A stretch of 34,135 nt of DNA from an uncultured Burkholderiales bacterium (lineage in GTDB: Bacteria > Pseudomonadota > Gammaproteobacteria > Burkholderiales > Burkholderiaceae_C): positions 1 to 34,135 of the forward strand of contig CAIRQX010000001.1 of NCBI GenBank assembly GCA_903880855.1. The letters run 5' to 3'. Shown here in pieces: positions 22,722 through 32,277 of this stretch. The stretch's first letter is position 1. Each line of letters opens with the position of its first letter. Position numbers and translations under genes: made by a program. The notes under the pieces were generated by a model. It made no database searches. It was not told the origin of the DNA and was given only the letters and a program-made list of their open reading frames with translations.

Positions 22722-23531
22722 GTGACCCTTGTTCTTGTTCTGGGAATTTTTATTGGCGCCATCATGGGCTTGACTGGTGCAGGCGGTGGCATTTTGGCTG
22801 TGCCTGTGTTGGTTGCAAGCATGCACTGGAGCATGCAGCAAGCAGCGCCAGTGGCGTTGATTGCCGTAGCAGCAGGTGCGGCGGTGGGCGCCATCGACGG
22901 ATTTAGACACAGATTAGTTCGCTACAAGGCAGCTATTTTGATGGCGATTTGCGGAATTCCAGTGACACGTCTAGGGCAATACTGGGCGCATCTTTTGCCG
23001 CAATATTTGCTAATGGGCGGCTTTGCCTTACTCATGCTAGCGGTATCGTGGCGCTTTTATAAGCAGTCAAAACAAACGCACCTCAACTCAGAAGAAGACG
23101 CACTGCGCTTAGCTTTTATAAGCAATGAAACTGGCAAATTCATATGGACACCGGTGGCTGCATTGGTATTGGCAGCGATTGGTATGTTGACTGGATTGAT
23201 GACTGGTTTGCTTGGCGTGGGTGGCGGGTTTTTGATCGTGCCGTTGATGCGGCGCTTTACCCATTTGGCAGTACCCGGTATCGTTGCAACGTCCTTATTC
23301 GTTATTACTTTGGTGGGTAGCGGTGGTGTTGCCAATGCATTACTGGCAGGCGCCGAATTGCCTGTGGTTGAAACCAGTAGTTTTGTAGGCGCCATGATTG
23401 GCGGCATGCTGATTGGCCGACGCGTCTCGCGCAAGCTACAAGCATGGCAAGTACAACGCGGTTTTGCGCTTTTGTTGTTTTGTGTGTCAGGCTATATGCT
23501 GGTGAAGGCGTATTCGAATTTTGAAGTCTGA
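22722..23531 (+). CDS. TauE/SafE (TSUP) family sulfite exporter-like permease
   Basis: A 269-aa integral membrane protein with about eight hydrophobic helices and a central hydrophilic segment. Both halves carry the family repeat motif: MGLTGAGGGILAVPVLV near the start and TGLLGVGGGFLIVPLM in the middle. It starts with GTG at 22722, preceded by AAAGGG. In a sulfur-oxidation operon it probably exports sulfite or an organosulfur product made by the persulfide dioxygenase; TSUP substrates vary, so this is inference. Confidence 0.88.
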   Translation: MTLVLVLGIFIGAIMGLTGAGGGILAVPVLVASMHWSMQQAAPVALIAVAAGAAVGAIDGFRHRLVRYKAAILMAICGIPVTRLGQYWAHLLPQYLLMGGFALLMLAVSWRFYKQSKQTHLNSEEDALRLAFISNETGKFIWTPVAALVLAAIGMLTGLMTGLLGVGGGFLIVPLMRRFTHLAVPGIVATSLFVITLVGSGGVANALLAGAELPVVETSSFVGAMIGGMLIGRRVSRKLQAWQVQRGFALLLFCVSGYMLVKAYSNFEV

Positions 23532-23554
23532 CAGGTTTTAACGCACAAAATTTA

Positions 23555-23574
23555 TAGCTAGTTGCTTCTAGCTA
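23555..23574. terminator. Possible weak bidirectional terminator or repeat
   Basis: TAGCTAG (23555-23561) and CTAGCTA (23568-23574) form a perfect seven-pair stem with a six-base loop between two convergent genes. No T-run follows on either side, and the stem is AT-rich, so termination would be weak. It might instead be an intergenic repeat. Confidence 0.35.
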
Positions 23575-23581
23575 ATAACTA

Positions 23582-24868
23582 CTAGCCTAGAGAGTCGTTC
23601 CAAATATTTTGCGCCCAGTTCCATGCATAGATAGCCTCTAATTCGCTAGGTGCAGCAGACAATCCGCCAGAACCAGGAACTGTTTTATAGGTTTTGTCTT
23701 TGCTGTCGTATTGGTGCACAGAGGCAACGTGCACAACGTATTTGTCATTCACAAAGCTGTAGCAAGTATTTGTTAAAAACGGCTCAGGATTAATAGCCAA
23801 ATCGGAGAGTTGTGCCACGATGGCTGCCGCCACGACCTTACCGTGCGAGTTGGCCATATGACCAGATTTAGGCATAGCAGGTGCCGGCATGATGGAGTCG
23901 CCAATGATGTGCACATCTTTGGCTTGGGTAGATTCGAAAGTTTGGTAGTTCACACCGCACCAGCGACCATTCGCGTTGGCTAATCCAGATTGCACAGCAA
24001 TGCTTCCCGCGCGCATTGCAGGCAACACATTGAGCACATTGGCTTTGACGTCGTTTTGCACTTCGAACTTCAGGGTGTTGGTTTTGGCGTCTATCGCCGT
24101 CACATTGTGTTGCGGGATGTATTCCAAAATGCCTTTGTAGTTGTCTGCCCAAAACTTTTTGAACAGTGGGCCTTTGGAGGTCACGTCTTGGTTGGCGTCC
24201 AAGATCAACACTTTAGATTTCGGTTTACTTTGCTTGAAGTAATGCGCCACTTGGCTTGCACGCTCGTAGGGCCCAGGAGGGCAACGATACGGGGCTTCAG
24301 GAATGCTGATAGCAAACACGCCACCATCAGGCATATCGACTAGTTGCTTACGTAGGTTTGATGTCTCAGGACCTGCTTTCCAAGCTTGAAGAATTTGCCC
24401 GCTGGCATTGGCCTGCTTTGAGCCTTCAATGGTGTTGAACATGAGTTCAACACCAGGAGAAAGCACAAGCTTGTCGTAACGGATGCTTGGACCGCTGGCT
24501 AGTGTCACCGTTTTTTTAGCGGCATCAATTCCGCTGACATAGTCACGCACCACATTCACACCGTGCTTGCCAGACAAGTTGTTGTAAGGGGTTGTGATGT
24601 CTGACATGGTTTTGCTGCCGCCAATGACTAAGTTGGACATGGGGCAAGACACAAAAGCTGATTCGGGCTCAATGAGGACAACATCTATTTGGTAGTTCGA
24701 AAGCATGCGCACATATTTGGCTGCCGTAGCACCACCATAGCCACCACCCACCACCACAACGCGGGCCTTTTCAGGAATGCGACCAGTGGTGGAGCACCCC
24801 ACCAAACCAGCTAAAGAACCCATGGAGCCTAGTGCCAAAGAGGCTTGAACAAAATTACGACGTTTCAT
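23582..24868 (-). CDS. fccB: Flavocytochrome c sulfide dehydrogenase, flavoprotein subunit
   Basis: FccB (also SoxF) oxidises sulfide in the periplasm and passes electrons to its cytochrome partner. A Tat signal begins MKRRNFVQASLALG. The FAD-binding GxGxxG is in VVVVGGGYGGATAAK (about 37-51). C75 in FVSCPMSNLVIGG corresponds to the cysteine that covalently binds FAD in the family. The redox disulfide candidates are C196 (YRCPPGPYERA) and C369 (TNTCYSFVN). The length is 428 aa. It lies 24 bases downstream of fccA on the same strand and is convergent with the tauE-like gene. Confidence 0.93.
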   Translation of the reverse strand: MKRRNFVQASLALGSMGSLAGLVGCSTTGRIPEKARVVVVGGGYGGATAAKYVRMLSNYQIDVVLIEPESAFVSCPMSNLVIGGSKTMSDITTPYNNLSGKHGVNVVRDYVSGIDAAKKTVTLASGPSIRYDKLVLSPGVELMFNTIEGSKQANASGQILQAWKAGPETSNLRKQLVDMPDGGVFAISIPEAPYRCPPGPYERASQVAHYFKQSKPKSKVLILDANQDVTSKGPLFKKFWADNYKGILEYIPQHNVTAIDAKTNTLKFEVQNDVKANVLNVLPAMRAGSIAVQSGLANANGRWCGVNYQTFESTQAKDVHIIGDSIMPAPAMPKSGHMANSHGKVVAAAIVAQLSDLAINPEPFLTNTCYSFVNDKYVVHVASVHQYDSKDKTYKTVPGSGGLSAAPSELEAIYAWNWAQNIWNDSLG

Positions 24869-24892
24869 GCGGATCTCCCAAATATTTGTTGT

Positions 24893-25219
24893 TTAACGCT
24901 TGTTATTGGCGTAATAAATAGCAATGCTCTCTATTTGCGCATCGGTTAAGCCTTTGGTGAGTTGGTGCATCACCGTAGCAGGACGCGTACCGTCTTTGAA
25001 CGCCTTCATCTGTAAGACCATATAGTCTTTAGGCATGCCATTGATCGAAGGTACGGCAGAGCCATCGACAGTTTTACCTTCCGTTCCGTGGCAATTCGAG
25101 CACATCGCGGCGTTGGCGCGTTGGTGAAGTGCGGCTGCGTTTTGTTGTGCGTAACTAGTTGTGGCACTAAACATTAAGAGTGCAAAAGTGCTTAATGACA
25201 ATCTGTTGAATATATTCAT
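24893..25219 (-). CDS. fccA: Flavocytochrome c cytochrome subunit (monohaem)
   Basis: A class I cytochrome c of 108 aa. A signal peptide (MNIFNRLSLS to SYAQQ) precedes the CxxCH site MCSNCHG and the GMPKDYMVLQMKAFKDGTR segment; M82 is a possible axial ligand in RPATVMHQL. I chose the ATG at 25219 because AGGAG is eight bases upstream; in-frame ATGs at 25225 and 25264 lie too close to, or upstream of, that site. Single-haem FccA is smaller than the dihaem Allochromatium form. It is the electron acceptor for FccB just downstream. Confidence 0.88.
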   Translation of the reverse strand: MNIFNRLSLSTFALLMFSATTSYAQQNAAALHQRANAAMCSNCHGTEGKTVDGSAVPSINGMPKDYMVLQMKAFKDGTRPATVMHQLTKGLTDAQIESIAIYYANNKR

Positions 25220-25324
25220 GTGCATGGCTCCTAAATAAAGCGGGTTTGCATTACAAAAAAACATTATGGATGAAAAATAAATCTAATGTTTTATCGTAAG
25301 CCCTATATTTACCGAGTCCTTTCC

Positions 25325-25344
25325 GAGCCCAATTTGAAAGGCTC
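25325..25344 (-). terminator. Possible hairpin after the aap operon
   Basis: GAGCC and GGCTC (25325-25329 and 25340-25344) form a five-pair stem with a ten-base loop, downstream of aapP on the - strand. No T-run follows, so it would be a weak or Rho-assisted terminator. Confidence 0.3.
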
Positions 25345-25356
25345 AAGATAAATAGA

Positions 25357-26094
25357 CTAAGCCACTAGCCGCTTAAGAAAAGCTTGCGTGCGTGGGTGTT
25401 GTGCATGTTCAAAGAAAGCCACTGGTGGTGCTTCTTCAATAATTTGCCCTTCATCCATAAAAATCACACGGTCTGCTACTGCGCGCGCAAAATTCATCTC
25501 ATGCGTGACGCACAACATAGTGACGCCTTGTTGCGCCAGGTTGGTCATGACGTCCAATACTTCTTGCACCATTTCAGGATCTAGCGCTGAAGTTGGCTCA
25601 TCAAATAACAAAATCTGTGGAGTGAGACACAAGGCGCGTGCAATCGCTACCCGTTGCTGCTGACCGCCGGATAGTTGTAAAGGAAACTTGTGCGCTTGTT
25701 CGGCGATATGCACGCGCTCGAGTTGCTGCATGGCGCGTTCTTGCGCTTTATCTTGACTGACTTTTTCTACCCATATTGGCGCAAGTGTGAGGTTGTCGAG
25801 CACACTCAAATGTGGAAATAAATTGAACTGTTGAAACACCATGCCTACTTGGCGTCTTATGCGCTCGATAGCTTTCAAGTCATCGGTGAGTTCAATACCC
25901 ATCACAGTCAGTTTGCCTTCTTGGTGTTCTTCAAGACGGTTGATACAACGCAGCAAGGTTGATTTGCCCGAGCCAGAAGGGCCGCAGATAACAATGCGCT
26001 CGCCGCGGTGCACTTGAAGATTGATATCACGCAAGGCGTGAAATGTTCCAAACCATTTGTTGACGTTTTCAAATTGGATGAGAGGAGAAGTCAC
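25357..26094 (-). CDS. aapP: General L-amino acid ABC transporter, ATP-binding protein
   Basis: A 245-aa ABC ATPase of the polar amino-acid class (GlnQ/AapP/BztD). Walker A is GPSGSGKST (about 38-46), the Q-loop lies in [10 protein letters not shown], the signature is [15 protein letters not shown], Walker B is [14 protein letters not shown] and the switch His is in VTHEMNFAR. It is the last gene of the aapJQMP unit on the - strand, 17 bases after aapM. Confidence 0.93.
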   Translation of the reverse strand: MTSPLIQFENVNKWFGTFHALRDINLQVHRGERIVICGPSGSGKSTLLRCINRLEEHQEGKLTVMGIELTDDLKAIERIRRQVGMVFQQFNLFPHLSVLDNLTLAPIWVEKVSQDKAQERAMQQLERVHIAEQAHKFPLQLSGGQQQRVAIARALCLTPQILLFDEPTSALDPEMVQEVLDVMTNLAQQGVTMLCVTHEMNFARAVADRVIFMDEGQIIEEAPPVAFFEHAQHPRTQAFLKRLVA

Positions 26095-26111
26095 AAATAA
26101 TCCTTGGTATG

Positions 26112-27224
26112 TCAGCGGTGCGAGACCTGACGCTCAACCCACAAGCTATAGCGAGACATCGCAAAGCAAATACAGAAATAAATAAGGGTAATAAATAGAT
26201 AAGCCTCTAATTTGAAGGGACGCCAGTTCGGGTCGCCACTGACCGCCAACCCAAGAGCGCCAGACAACTCATACAAGCTCACGATAGTTACCAACGAGGT
26301 ATCTTTGAAAATCGCAATGAAGTTGTTCATCAAGCTAGGCACCACATGTGCCAAAGCTTGTGGCAATACGACTTGGCCTTGTGTTTGCCAATAACTCAAA
26401 CCCAAGGTGTGCGCTGCTTCTATTTGTCCTCTTGGAATCGCTTGCAAACCACCGCGCACAATTTCTGCGGTGTAGGCAGCAGAAAACAGTGTGATGCCAA
26501 TGAGTACGCGGATCAACACGTCAGGTGATGTGCCAGTAGGCAATAACAATGGCAGCATAAAACTAGCCATGAAGAGCACAGAGATTAAGGGTACACCGCG
26601 GACTAATTCCACATACACAATGCACACGCTGCGCACTGCAGGCATGGTGCTCTGGCGGCCGAGTGCCACCAATATGGCTAATGGAAACGCCAGCGTGATC
26701 GATAAAGTGGCCAGCATCATGGTCAATGGCAACCCGCCCCACTGATCAGTCGGTACGTAAAAAAGGCCTGTGGGAATACCAAACCACTTGCCGCCACCCA
26801 TCAAAGCAAAAAACAACAGCCATACGAATATCCATGCCACTGCTAAATAGCGATTCCAAGATGTAGGCCGACAACTCACCACCAACAGTAAAGTAAGCGC
26901 AAGGGTTGCTAGCAAAGGCCGCCACTGCGCATCAAAGGGATAACGCCCAAACAATATCAAGCGGTATTTTTCTGCCACTACGCCCCAGCATGCGCCGATA
27001 TCACGTGCTGCCTGACATTGGTCTGCATCTGCTGAAAAAACTGCTCGCAAGACAGACCATTCCAGCAGGGATGGAATAGCCCACAGCAAAGCCAGTGCCA
27101 GTAGTACGGTGGTGACTGCACTGGCCGGTGTTCCCCATAAGTTGTGCTTGGCCCACAGCACAACTCCGATGTTGTGCGAAGGCGGTTGTCTAGCAGCTAG
27201 CAAATTGCTTGCGTGGTGTTGCAT
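26112..27224 (-). CDS. aapM: General L-amino acid ABC transporter, permease AapM
   Basis: A 370-aa inner-membrane permease with N-terminal extra helices and a binding-protein-dependent transport domain. The EAA loop is visible in [22 protein letters not shown] and the following LPQAL. The aapQ stop overlaps the start: GTG at 27227 and ATG at 27224 are both possible and adjacent; I used the ATG (TGATG). The N-terminal part (about 40-135) is longer than in simple His/Glu permeases, as expected for AapM. Confidence 0.9.
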   Translation of the reverse strand: MQHHASNLLAARQPPSHNIGVVLWAKHNLWGTPASAVTTVLLALALLWAIPSLLEWSVLRAVFSADADQCQAARDIGACWGVVAEKYRLILFGRYPFDAQWRPLLATLALTLLLVVSCRPTSWNRYLAVAWIFVWLLFFALMGGGKWFGIPTGLFYVPTDQWGGLPLTMMLATLSITLAFPLAILVALGRQSTMPAVRSVCIVYVELVRGVPLISVLFMASFMLPLLLPTGTSPDVLIRVLIGITLFSAAYTAEIVRGGLQAIPRGQIEAAHTLGLSYWQTQGQVVLPQALAHVVPSLMNNFIAIFKDTSLVTIVSLYELSGALGLAVSGDPNWRPFKLEAYLFITLIYFCICFAMSRYSLWVERQVSHR

Positions 27225-28150
27225 CACCGCTCTTTCAAAGCTGCGCGGCGATTGAAATAATTCATCCCACTAGCGGTAAGCAATGACAGCGTCAGATAAA
27301 CCGCCATGACGATGGCGATGCACTCCACTGCACGTCCTGTTTGGTTCAAGGTGGTGTTTGAAATACTGACTAAGTCTGGATAGCCAATCGCAACTGCAAG
27401 GGATGAATTTTTAATCGCATTTAAATATTGGTTGGTCAAGGGCGGCACTATCAAGCGCAAAGCTTGGGGCAACACCACTAAGCGCAATCTTTGCCAAGGC
27501 GACAAACCAATACTCAGCGCCGCTTCCACTTGACCTAAGGGCACAGATTGAATGCCAGAACGAATTACCTCGGCTACAAAAGCGGATGTGTAGAGAGCAA
27601 GGCCCCATGTCAAAGCCAAAAATTCAGGCGTCAAAGTCAATCCGTCTGACATGAGCCATGGCAATGCAAGTCCCTCTTTGCTTAACAACACCCAGTCTCG
27701 AAAATGCAAAGGCGTCTCTGTATCTGGCATGAGTTCGACCAACACCACGTACCACATGAGCAATTGCAGCAATAGCGGGATATTGCGAAAAAATTCGGTG
27801 TAGGCGTAGCACAGTCCCCGAGCAAGGGCGTTGCCTGAGAGTCTGCCAATACCCAACACAGTGCCCCATAGCGTGCAAATCACAATCGTGATCAAAGACA
27901 CGCGTAAGGTATTCATCAGTCCGACTAAGAACGCTTGTCCATAGGTTTGTGTAGAGGTGAAACTAAACATGCTTTCACCGATATCGAATCCTGCTGGATC
28001 CAGCAGAAAGTCAAAACCACTTTGGATGCCACGCATACGCATGTTGCCAAGGGTGTTGTGTAACAACCAGCCCACTAAGACAATCAGCATGCCAATTAAA
28101 GCGATTTGGTAAATCCAGGCGCGGACGCGTTGACTCCGCCAGTTCAACAT
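27224..28150 (-). CDS. aapQ: General L-amino acid ABC transporter, permease AapQ
   Basis: A 308-aa membrane permease partner of AapM. It has an N-terminal anchor helix, a periplasmic segment and the His/Glu/Gln/Arg permease domain, including the EAA region EVIRSGIQSVPLGQVEAALSIG and VLPQALRLIVPP. It is shorter than the rhizobial AapQ (close to 400 aa), mostly in the first third. It sits 25 bases after aapJ. Confidence 0.9.
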   Translation of the reverse strand: MLNWRSQRVRAWIYQIALIGMLIVLVGWLLHNTLGNMRMRGIQSGFDFLLDPAGFDIGESMFSFTSTQTYGQAFLVGLMNTLRVSLITIVICTLWGTVLGIGRLSGNALARGLCYAYTEFFRNIPLLLQLLMWYVVLVELMPDTETPLHFRDWVLLSKEGLALPWLMSDGLTLTPEFLALTWGLALYTSAFVAEVIRSGIQSVPLGQVEAALSIGLSPWQRLRLVVLPQALRLIVPPLTNQYLNAIKNSSLAVAIGYPDLVSISNTTLNQTGRAVECIAIVMAVYLTLSLLTASGMNYFNRRAALKER

Positions 28151-28175
28151 AAATGTTTTGTAAGTGAAGCGCTAT

Positions 28176-29216
28176 TTAGCGGATAGGTACCGCGTATTGC
28201 AAGCCACCCTTGCTCCATTGCGCGTTCAATCCACGTTTCAGACCGAGTGGTGTTTTTTCGCCAAGGTGCTTATCAAATATCTCACCATAGTTGCCTACTG
28301 CTTGCACAGCGCGCGCCAACCATTCCCGGTCTAAGCCGAGCAATTTACCAGTGTCTTCCGATTTACCGAGCAAGCGCAAAACAACGGGATCGGTGCTGTC
28401 AGCTTTGAGGCTGTTGACATTTTCAGAAGTGATGCCGTACTCTTCGGCCTCGACCAATCCATAGACAGTCCATTTGACAATCGCCAACCATTCATCATCT
28501 CCGCGTCGCACCATGGGACCCAAGGGTTCTTTAGAAATCAGTTCAGGCAATATCACGTGGTCTTTAGGGTTCTTGGCTTCTTTGGTGCGAATGGAAGCTA
28601 GACCTGAAGCATCTGTGGTGTAAGCCTTGCAACGGCCAGAGAAATACGCGGCATTCGCTGCTTCGAATTTTTCGAACACCACAGGTTTGATGTCGAGTTT
28701 GTTGGTACGAGAAAAATCGGTCAAATTCTTTTCAGTTGTTGTGCCTGCTTGTACGCAAACCGTTGCGCCTTTGAGTTGCTTAGCGCTTTTGATATTGGCT
28801 TTAGCGGCCACCATGAAACCTTGACCGTCGTAATACGTCACAGCTGTTTGGTGAAGACCCAGCGAAGCATCGCGAGTGAGAGTGAAAGTAGTGTTGCGCG
28901 AGAGAACATCGACCTCGCCAGACTGCAATGCTGTAAAGCGTTGTTGCGCAGAAAGCGGTACGTAGCGCACTTTGTCTGCGCTGCCTAGAACAGCCGCTGC
29001 GACAGCACGACACACATCGACATCGAGGCCACTCCATTTGCCTTGGCTGTCAGCCGCACTAAAACCAGCAAGACCTGTATTGACACCGCATACCACTTGA
29101 TCGCGTTGTTTGACTGCGTCTAATGTTTTTCCAGCCCATGCAGGAAGGGCGCCTACAAGAGCTGACAAAAAGACCAGAGAGGAAATGCGTCGAGTAAGGG
29201 CTAGAAAAGGCGACAT
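28176..29216 (-). CDS. aapJ: General L-amino acid ABC transporter, periplasmic binding protein
   Basis: A 346-aa solute-binding protein. The signal peptide ends at about PAWAG. The mature start TLDAVKQRDQVVCGVNTGLAGF and the binding-fold motifs VDVCRAVAAAV, LQSGEVDVLSRNTTFT and YDGQGFMV are typical of AapJ/BztA. It feeds the AapQM permease. Together with its upstream neighbour (39 bases) it probably forms one transcript. Confidence 0.94.
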   Translation of the reverse strand: MSPFLALTRRISSLVFLSALVGALPAWAGKTLDAVKQRDQVVCGVNTGLAGFSAADSQGKWSGLDVDVCRAVAAAVLGSADKVRYVPLSAQQRFTALQSGEVDVLSRNTTFTLTRDASLGLHQTAVTYYDGQGFMVAAKANIKSAKQLKGATVCVQAGTTTEKNLTDFSRTNKLDIKPVVFEKFEAANAAYFSGRCKAYTTDASGLASIRTKEAKNPKDHVILPELISKEPLGPMVRRGDDEWLAIVKWTVYGLVEAEEYGITSENVNSLKADSTDPVVLRLLGKSEDTGKLLGLDREWLARAVQAVGNYGEIFDKHLGEKTPLGLKRGLNAQWSKGGLQYAVPIR

Positions 29217-29255
29217 AGGGAGCTCCAGTGAGAAATTTGTAGAAAGTGTGTTTTC

Positions 29256-30161
29256 TTAGACGTATTTTTTAAACCATGCCAAGGCGCGCTTCCATCCATC
29301 TTGCGCAGCACCTTCTTGATAACTAGGACGATAGTCGGCATGGAAGGCATGGGGTGCATCAGGGTAGATCACAAAGTTACTGTCTTTGGCCGCCGCATTT
29401 CCTTTTGCAGCTAGTTGCGTGAGTGCAGATTTCATGCGATCCACAGATGCCAATGGAATGCCTGTATCGGCTGCTCCGTACAAACCTAAGACAGGCGCTT
29501 TGAGTTTGGTTACTAGGTCCACCGGATGCTCGGGCGTAGCAGTAGTTTTTTGACCCTCCAAGCGCCCATACCAAGCCACTGCTGCTTTGAGTTTAGGTTG
29601 GTGCATGGCGTATAGCCATGTGATGCGACCTCCCCAACAAAAACCTGTCATCGCTAAACGTTTGAAATTACCCCCATGTGCATCCGCCCAGACCAAGCAT
29701 GCGTCTAAGTCGTTCATCACTTGTGCGTCAGGCACTTTAGAGATGACCTCAGCTTGAAGTCTGGCAATTTCACCGTAGCTCGTTGGATCACCTTGTCGGA
29801 TAAACAACTCAGGTGCGATAGCCAAATAGCCTTCTTTGGCAAATCGGCAAGCGACATCGGCGATGTATTCGTGTACACCGAATATTTCTGAAATCACAAA
29901 GACCACAGGTAAATTGGTTTTGCCTTTGGGGGCGGCACGAAATGCTGGCATTTTGAAGCCCTGCACATCTATCGTGACTTCTCCAGTCACTAGGCCATCA
30001 GTAGGCGTTTTGATAGCAGTTTGCGCGATCAAAGGCATGGCTGCTGCGCAGTAGCCAATGCCTAATGCGGTTTGAAGCGCTAATCGGCGGGTAGGAAGCT
30101 GTGCGTCGCTCTCAGATGCATTGAGTAGTCCGAGTGTGTCTTGGTAGAGGTCGTTTTGCAT
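29256..30161 (-). CDS. Dienelactone hydrolase family protein with Tat-like signal
   Basis: A 301-aa alpha/beta hydrolase of the dienelactone hydrolase (clcD-like) family. The catalytic cysteine is in MTGFCWGGR, the acid in YGAADTGIP and the His in DAPHAFHADY. The N-terminus has TRRLALQTALGIGYCAAA (from residue 24), consistent with Tat export, but the cysteine type is usually cytoplasmic, so location is uncertain. The substrate is unknown. It is upstream of aapJ in the same direction. Confidence 0.85.
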   Translation of the reverse strand: MQNDLYQDTLGLLNASESDAQLPTRRLALQTALGIGYCAAAMPLIAQTAIKTPTDGLVTGEVTIDVQGFKMPAFRAAPKGKTNLPVVFVISEIFGVHEYIADVACRFAKEGYLAIAPELFIRQGDPTSYGEIARLQAEVISKVPDAQVMNDLDACLVWADAHGGNFKRLAMTGFCWGGRITWLYAMHQPKLKAAVAWYGRLEGQKTTATPEHPVDLVTKLKAPVLGLYGAADTGIPLASVDRMKSALTQLAAKGNAAAKDSNFVIYPDAPHAFHADYRPSYQEGAAQDGWKRALAWFKKYV

Positions 30162-30196
30162 GGTAGAAGTCAGAAGATGAGAAAGGAATAAACCCG

Positions 30197-30224
30197 AGTA
30201 TGCAGATAATTTTCACACGGTCAA
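30197..30224 (-). promoter_or_regulatory. Putative promoter for the dienelactone hydrolase-aap unit
   Basis: Reading the - strand, TTGACC (30224-30219) is followed by 16 bases and CATACT (30202-30197). The ATG is about 36 bases further. The match is moderate. The divergent MFS gene starts just 18 bases beyond the -35 box. Confidence 0.45.
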
Positions 30225-30241
30225 TCAGTTAAGCTGTGAGC

Positions 30242-31405
30242 ATGAATAAAAATTTATTGTTGTTAAGCATCGCGCAAGGTCTATTTTTAACCAATAACGT
30301 TACTTTTATAGCGATCAATGGACTGGTGGGCTTGAGTTTGGCACCTGTTCCTTGGATGGCAACCTTACCAGTGATGGGCTATGTGGTGGGTGGCGCATTG
30401 AGCACGGGGCTAGTAGCCAAGTCGCAACAGCTTTTTGGACGCAAAATTTCGTTCTTGTTGGGGCTAATTGTTGCGCTGGTATCCGCAGGAATTGGAGCGT
30501 GGGCAGTTCTTCACAGCTCATTCTTGTTATTAGTTGTGGCAACGGTGGTTGCTGGTTATTACAGCGCTAATGGCCAGTTGTATCGATTTGCGGCGGCAGA
30601 ACTATGCGCCCCAGACTACCGAGAAAAAGCCGTATCACTCGTGATGGCGGGTGGTTTGATGGGCGCCATCATTGGCCCCAATTTGGCGATGCATACCAAA
30701 AACTGGTTGGAGTTTCCTTTTGCGGGAGCCTATGTGGCGTTAGCGGGCATTGCATTGCTTTCGATGGCGGTCATGTCTTACATTGAGTTTCCTCCCGTTG
30801 TAGCCAAAAAAGCCAGTGATCACACGGGACGCCCTTTGAATGAAATCATGCGTCAACCTGTATTTTTGGTGGCGACGCTTTCCGCAGCTTTGGGCTATGG
30901 CGTAATGAATTTATTGATGGCTGCCACACCATTGGCCATGCAAGTGTGTGGCTTGTCTTTTGAGGATACGGCTTGGGTGCTGCAATGGCACGTGATCGGT
31001 ATGTTTGCACCTGGTTTTGTGACGGGCCATTTGATTAAGCGATTTGGTGTATTGAATATCATGGGTGTGGGCGTGTTGCTCAATATTGCATGTATCAGTA
31101 TCGCTTTGTCTGGCGTGGAAATCCATCAGTTCTTGCTAGCTTTGTTTTTGTTAGGCGTTGGTTGGAATTTCTTGTTTACAGGCAGCACCACGCTGTCTAT
31201 GCAAGCCTATACGCCGCAAGAAAAAGACAAAGCACAAGCGGCCATAAATTTTTGTGTATTTGGCACCATGGCATTTACCTCATTCGCATCCGGGGCTTTG
31301 GTGACGACACAAGGTTGGACTTGGTTGAATTGGGGATCGCTCTCGCCAGTGGTGATTACAGCCAGTGGCTTATTGTTTTTGAGGCTTAGGTATAAGAAGG
31401 TGTAA
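30242..31405 (+). CDS. MFS transporter
   Basis: A 387-aa major facilitator superfamily protein with about 12 hydrophobic helices. The loop 2-3 region (VAKSQQLFGRKISFLLG) gives the family GxLaDrxGrkkxl-like motif in a relaxed form, and the N-terminal half carries AGYYSANGQLYRFAAAEL. I used ATG at 30242; GTG at 30236 is an alternative two codons upstream. There is no strong ribosome site before either. Substrate not predictable. Confidence 0.88.
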   Translation: MNKNLLLLSIAQGLFLTNNVTFIAINGLVGLSLAPVPWMATLPVMGYVVGGALSTGLVAKSQQLFGRKISFLLGLIVALVSAGIGAWAVLHSSFLLLVVATVVAGYYSANGQLYRFAAAELCAPDYREKAVSLVMAGGLMGAIIGPNLAMHTKNWLEFPFAGAYVALAGIALLSMAVMSYIEFPPVVAKKASDHTGRPLNEIMRQPVFLVATLSAALGYGVMNLLMAATPLAMQVCGLSFEDTAWVLQWHVIGMFAPGFVTGHLIKRFGVLNIMGVGVLLNIACISIALSGVEIHQFLLALFLLGVGWNFLFTGSTTLSMQAYTPQEKDKAQAAINFCVFGTMAFTSFASGALVTTQGWTWLNWGSLSPVVITASGLLFLRLRYKKV

Positions 31406-31442
31406 GGCTAATATGCCTGAGTAGTCTCAAGAGAAATATTGA

Positions 31443-32216
31443 TTACTCGTGTAACTTGTAATTAACCGTGAACTGAAACGACTTGGTATTGTTGGTCGGT
31501 TCATAGATGGTGTATCTACTGCCGTTGGAAACAAATGTGTAATTGTCCGATGCGCCAACTTGCCAATACTCATAGCTGGAGCAAAAGTCTAAGGATTGGT
31601 AAGTTTTACAAATACCTGCTTTCCAACCGAAGCCATGGCGTTGAGTGTTTTGTAACGGGCCTTGCGAGGCGTAGTCGCCCCCTACGTCAAATAAATTGGA
31701 GGTTTGTCTTCCACTCAGTAAGTAATAGCCTTGCGCTGTGGCGCGCCAGTTATCGCCAAATGGTCTCTCAGCACCCAGACTGGCAAATAGGTATTCGCTG
31801 GTTCGCCGATAACCACCATAGTTTGTGCTGGTGGTACCGCGCGCATAATTATACAAATAGCGATACCCGATACCAGGGCTTATTTGATAGCCCTTGACCC
31901 ATTCAGTATGTGGACTTTCCAATTGCAACTGGTAGATGCTGGTAGGTTGATTAGCCATAGTGCCAGAACCCGTGTAGTCGGCGTACCCAAAAGTAGCCTG
32001 CCCAGAGAGGGTCAATGGCCAATTTTTGATGCGTAAATTGTCTGGTGCCCATTTGGCTTGAGCGATACCCAACCAGCCATCGTGTGCGACGCCGAGCGAT
32101 GGTTCTCGGTAGGCGTATTTAGAAAGGCCTATACCCAGTGTTGGTTGCTCTGCATGGACCTGTGATGAAATCACAAGTGCTAAAAAAATGCATGATGCAA
32201 TCGATTGTTGTTTCAT
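31443..32216 (-). CDS. Predicted outer-membrane beta-barrel protein
   Basis: A protein of 257 aa (start at 32216) with a signal peptide (MKQQSIASCIFLALVISSQ to VHAEQ). The mature part has alternating aromatic and polar strands (YQLQLES, ISPGIGYRYLYNYARG, ATAQGYYLLSG, FQFTVNYKL), the pattern of a small barrel. The frame also allows starts at 32231 and 32249; none has a good ribosome site. I do not recognise a specific family. It is convergent with the MFS gene. Confidence 0.65.
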   Translation of the reverse strand: MKQQSIASCIFLALVISSQVHAEQPTLGIGLSKYAYREPSLGVAHDGWLGIAQAKWAPDNLRIKNWPLTLSGQATFGYADYTGSGTMANQPTSIYQLQLESPHTEWVKGYQISPGIGYRYLYNYARGTTSTNYGGYRRTSEYLFASLGAERPFGDNWRATAQGYYLLSGRQTSNLFDVGGDYASQGPLQNTQRHGFGWKAGICKTYQSLDFCSSYEYWQVGASDNYTFVSNGSRYTIYEPTNNTKSFQFTVNYKLHE

Positions 32217-32250
32217 GAAAATAAGGCGCATATCTAAAGCATACGGCAAG

Positions 32251-32277
32251 AGGCTGAAAATTTCTATTATTCAGCCT
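32251..32277 (-). terminator. Hairpin at the end of the Bug-protein gene
   Basis: AGGCTGAA (32251-32258) pairs with TTCAGCCT (32270-32277) in eight pairs around an 11-base loop. The stem includes the last codons of the upstream - strand gene. No T-run follows, so it may be a stability element or a weak terminator. Confidence 0.4.

Noticed and set aside
23555-23574. Calling the TAGCTAG/CTAGCTA stem a firm terminator
   Set aside because: It lacks a T-run on both strands and is AT-rich, so it is listed only at low confidence.
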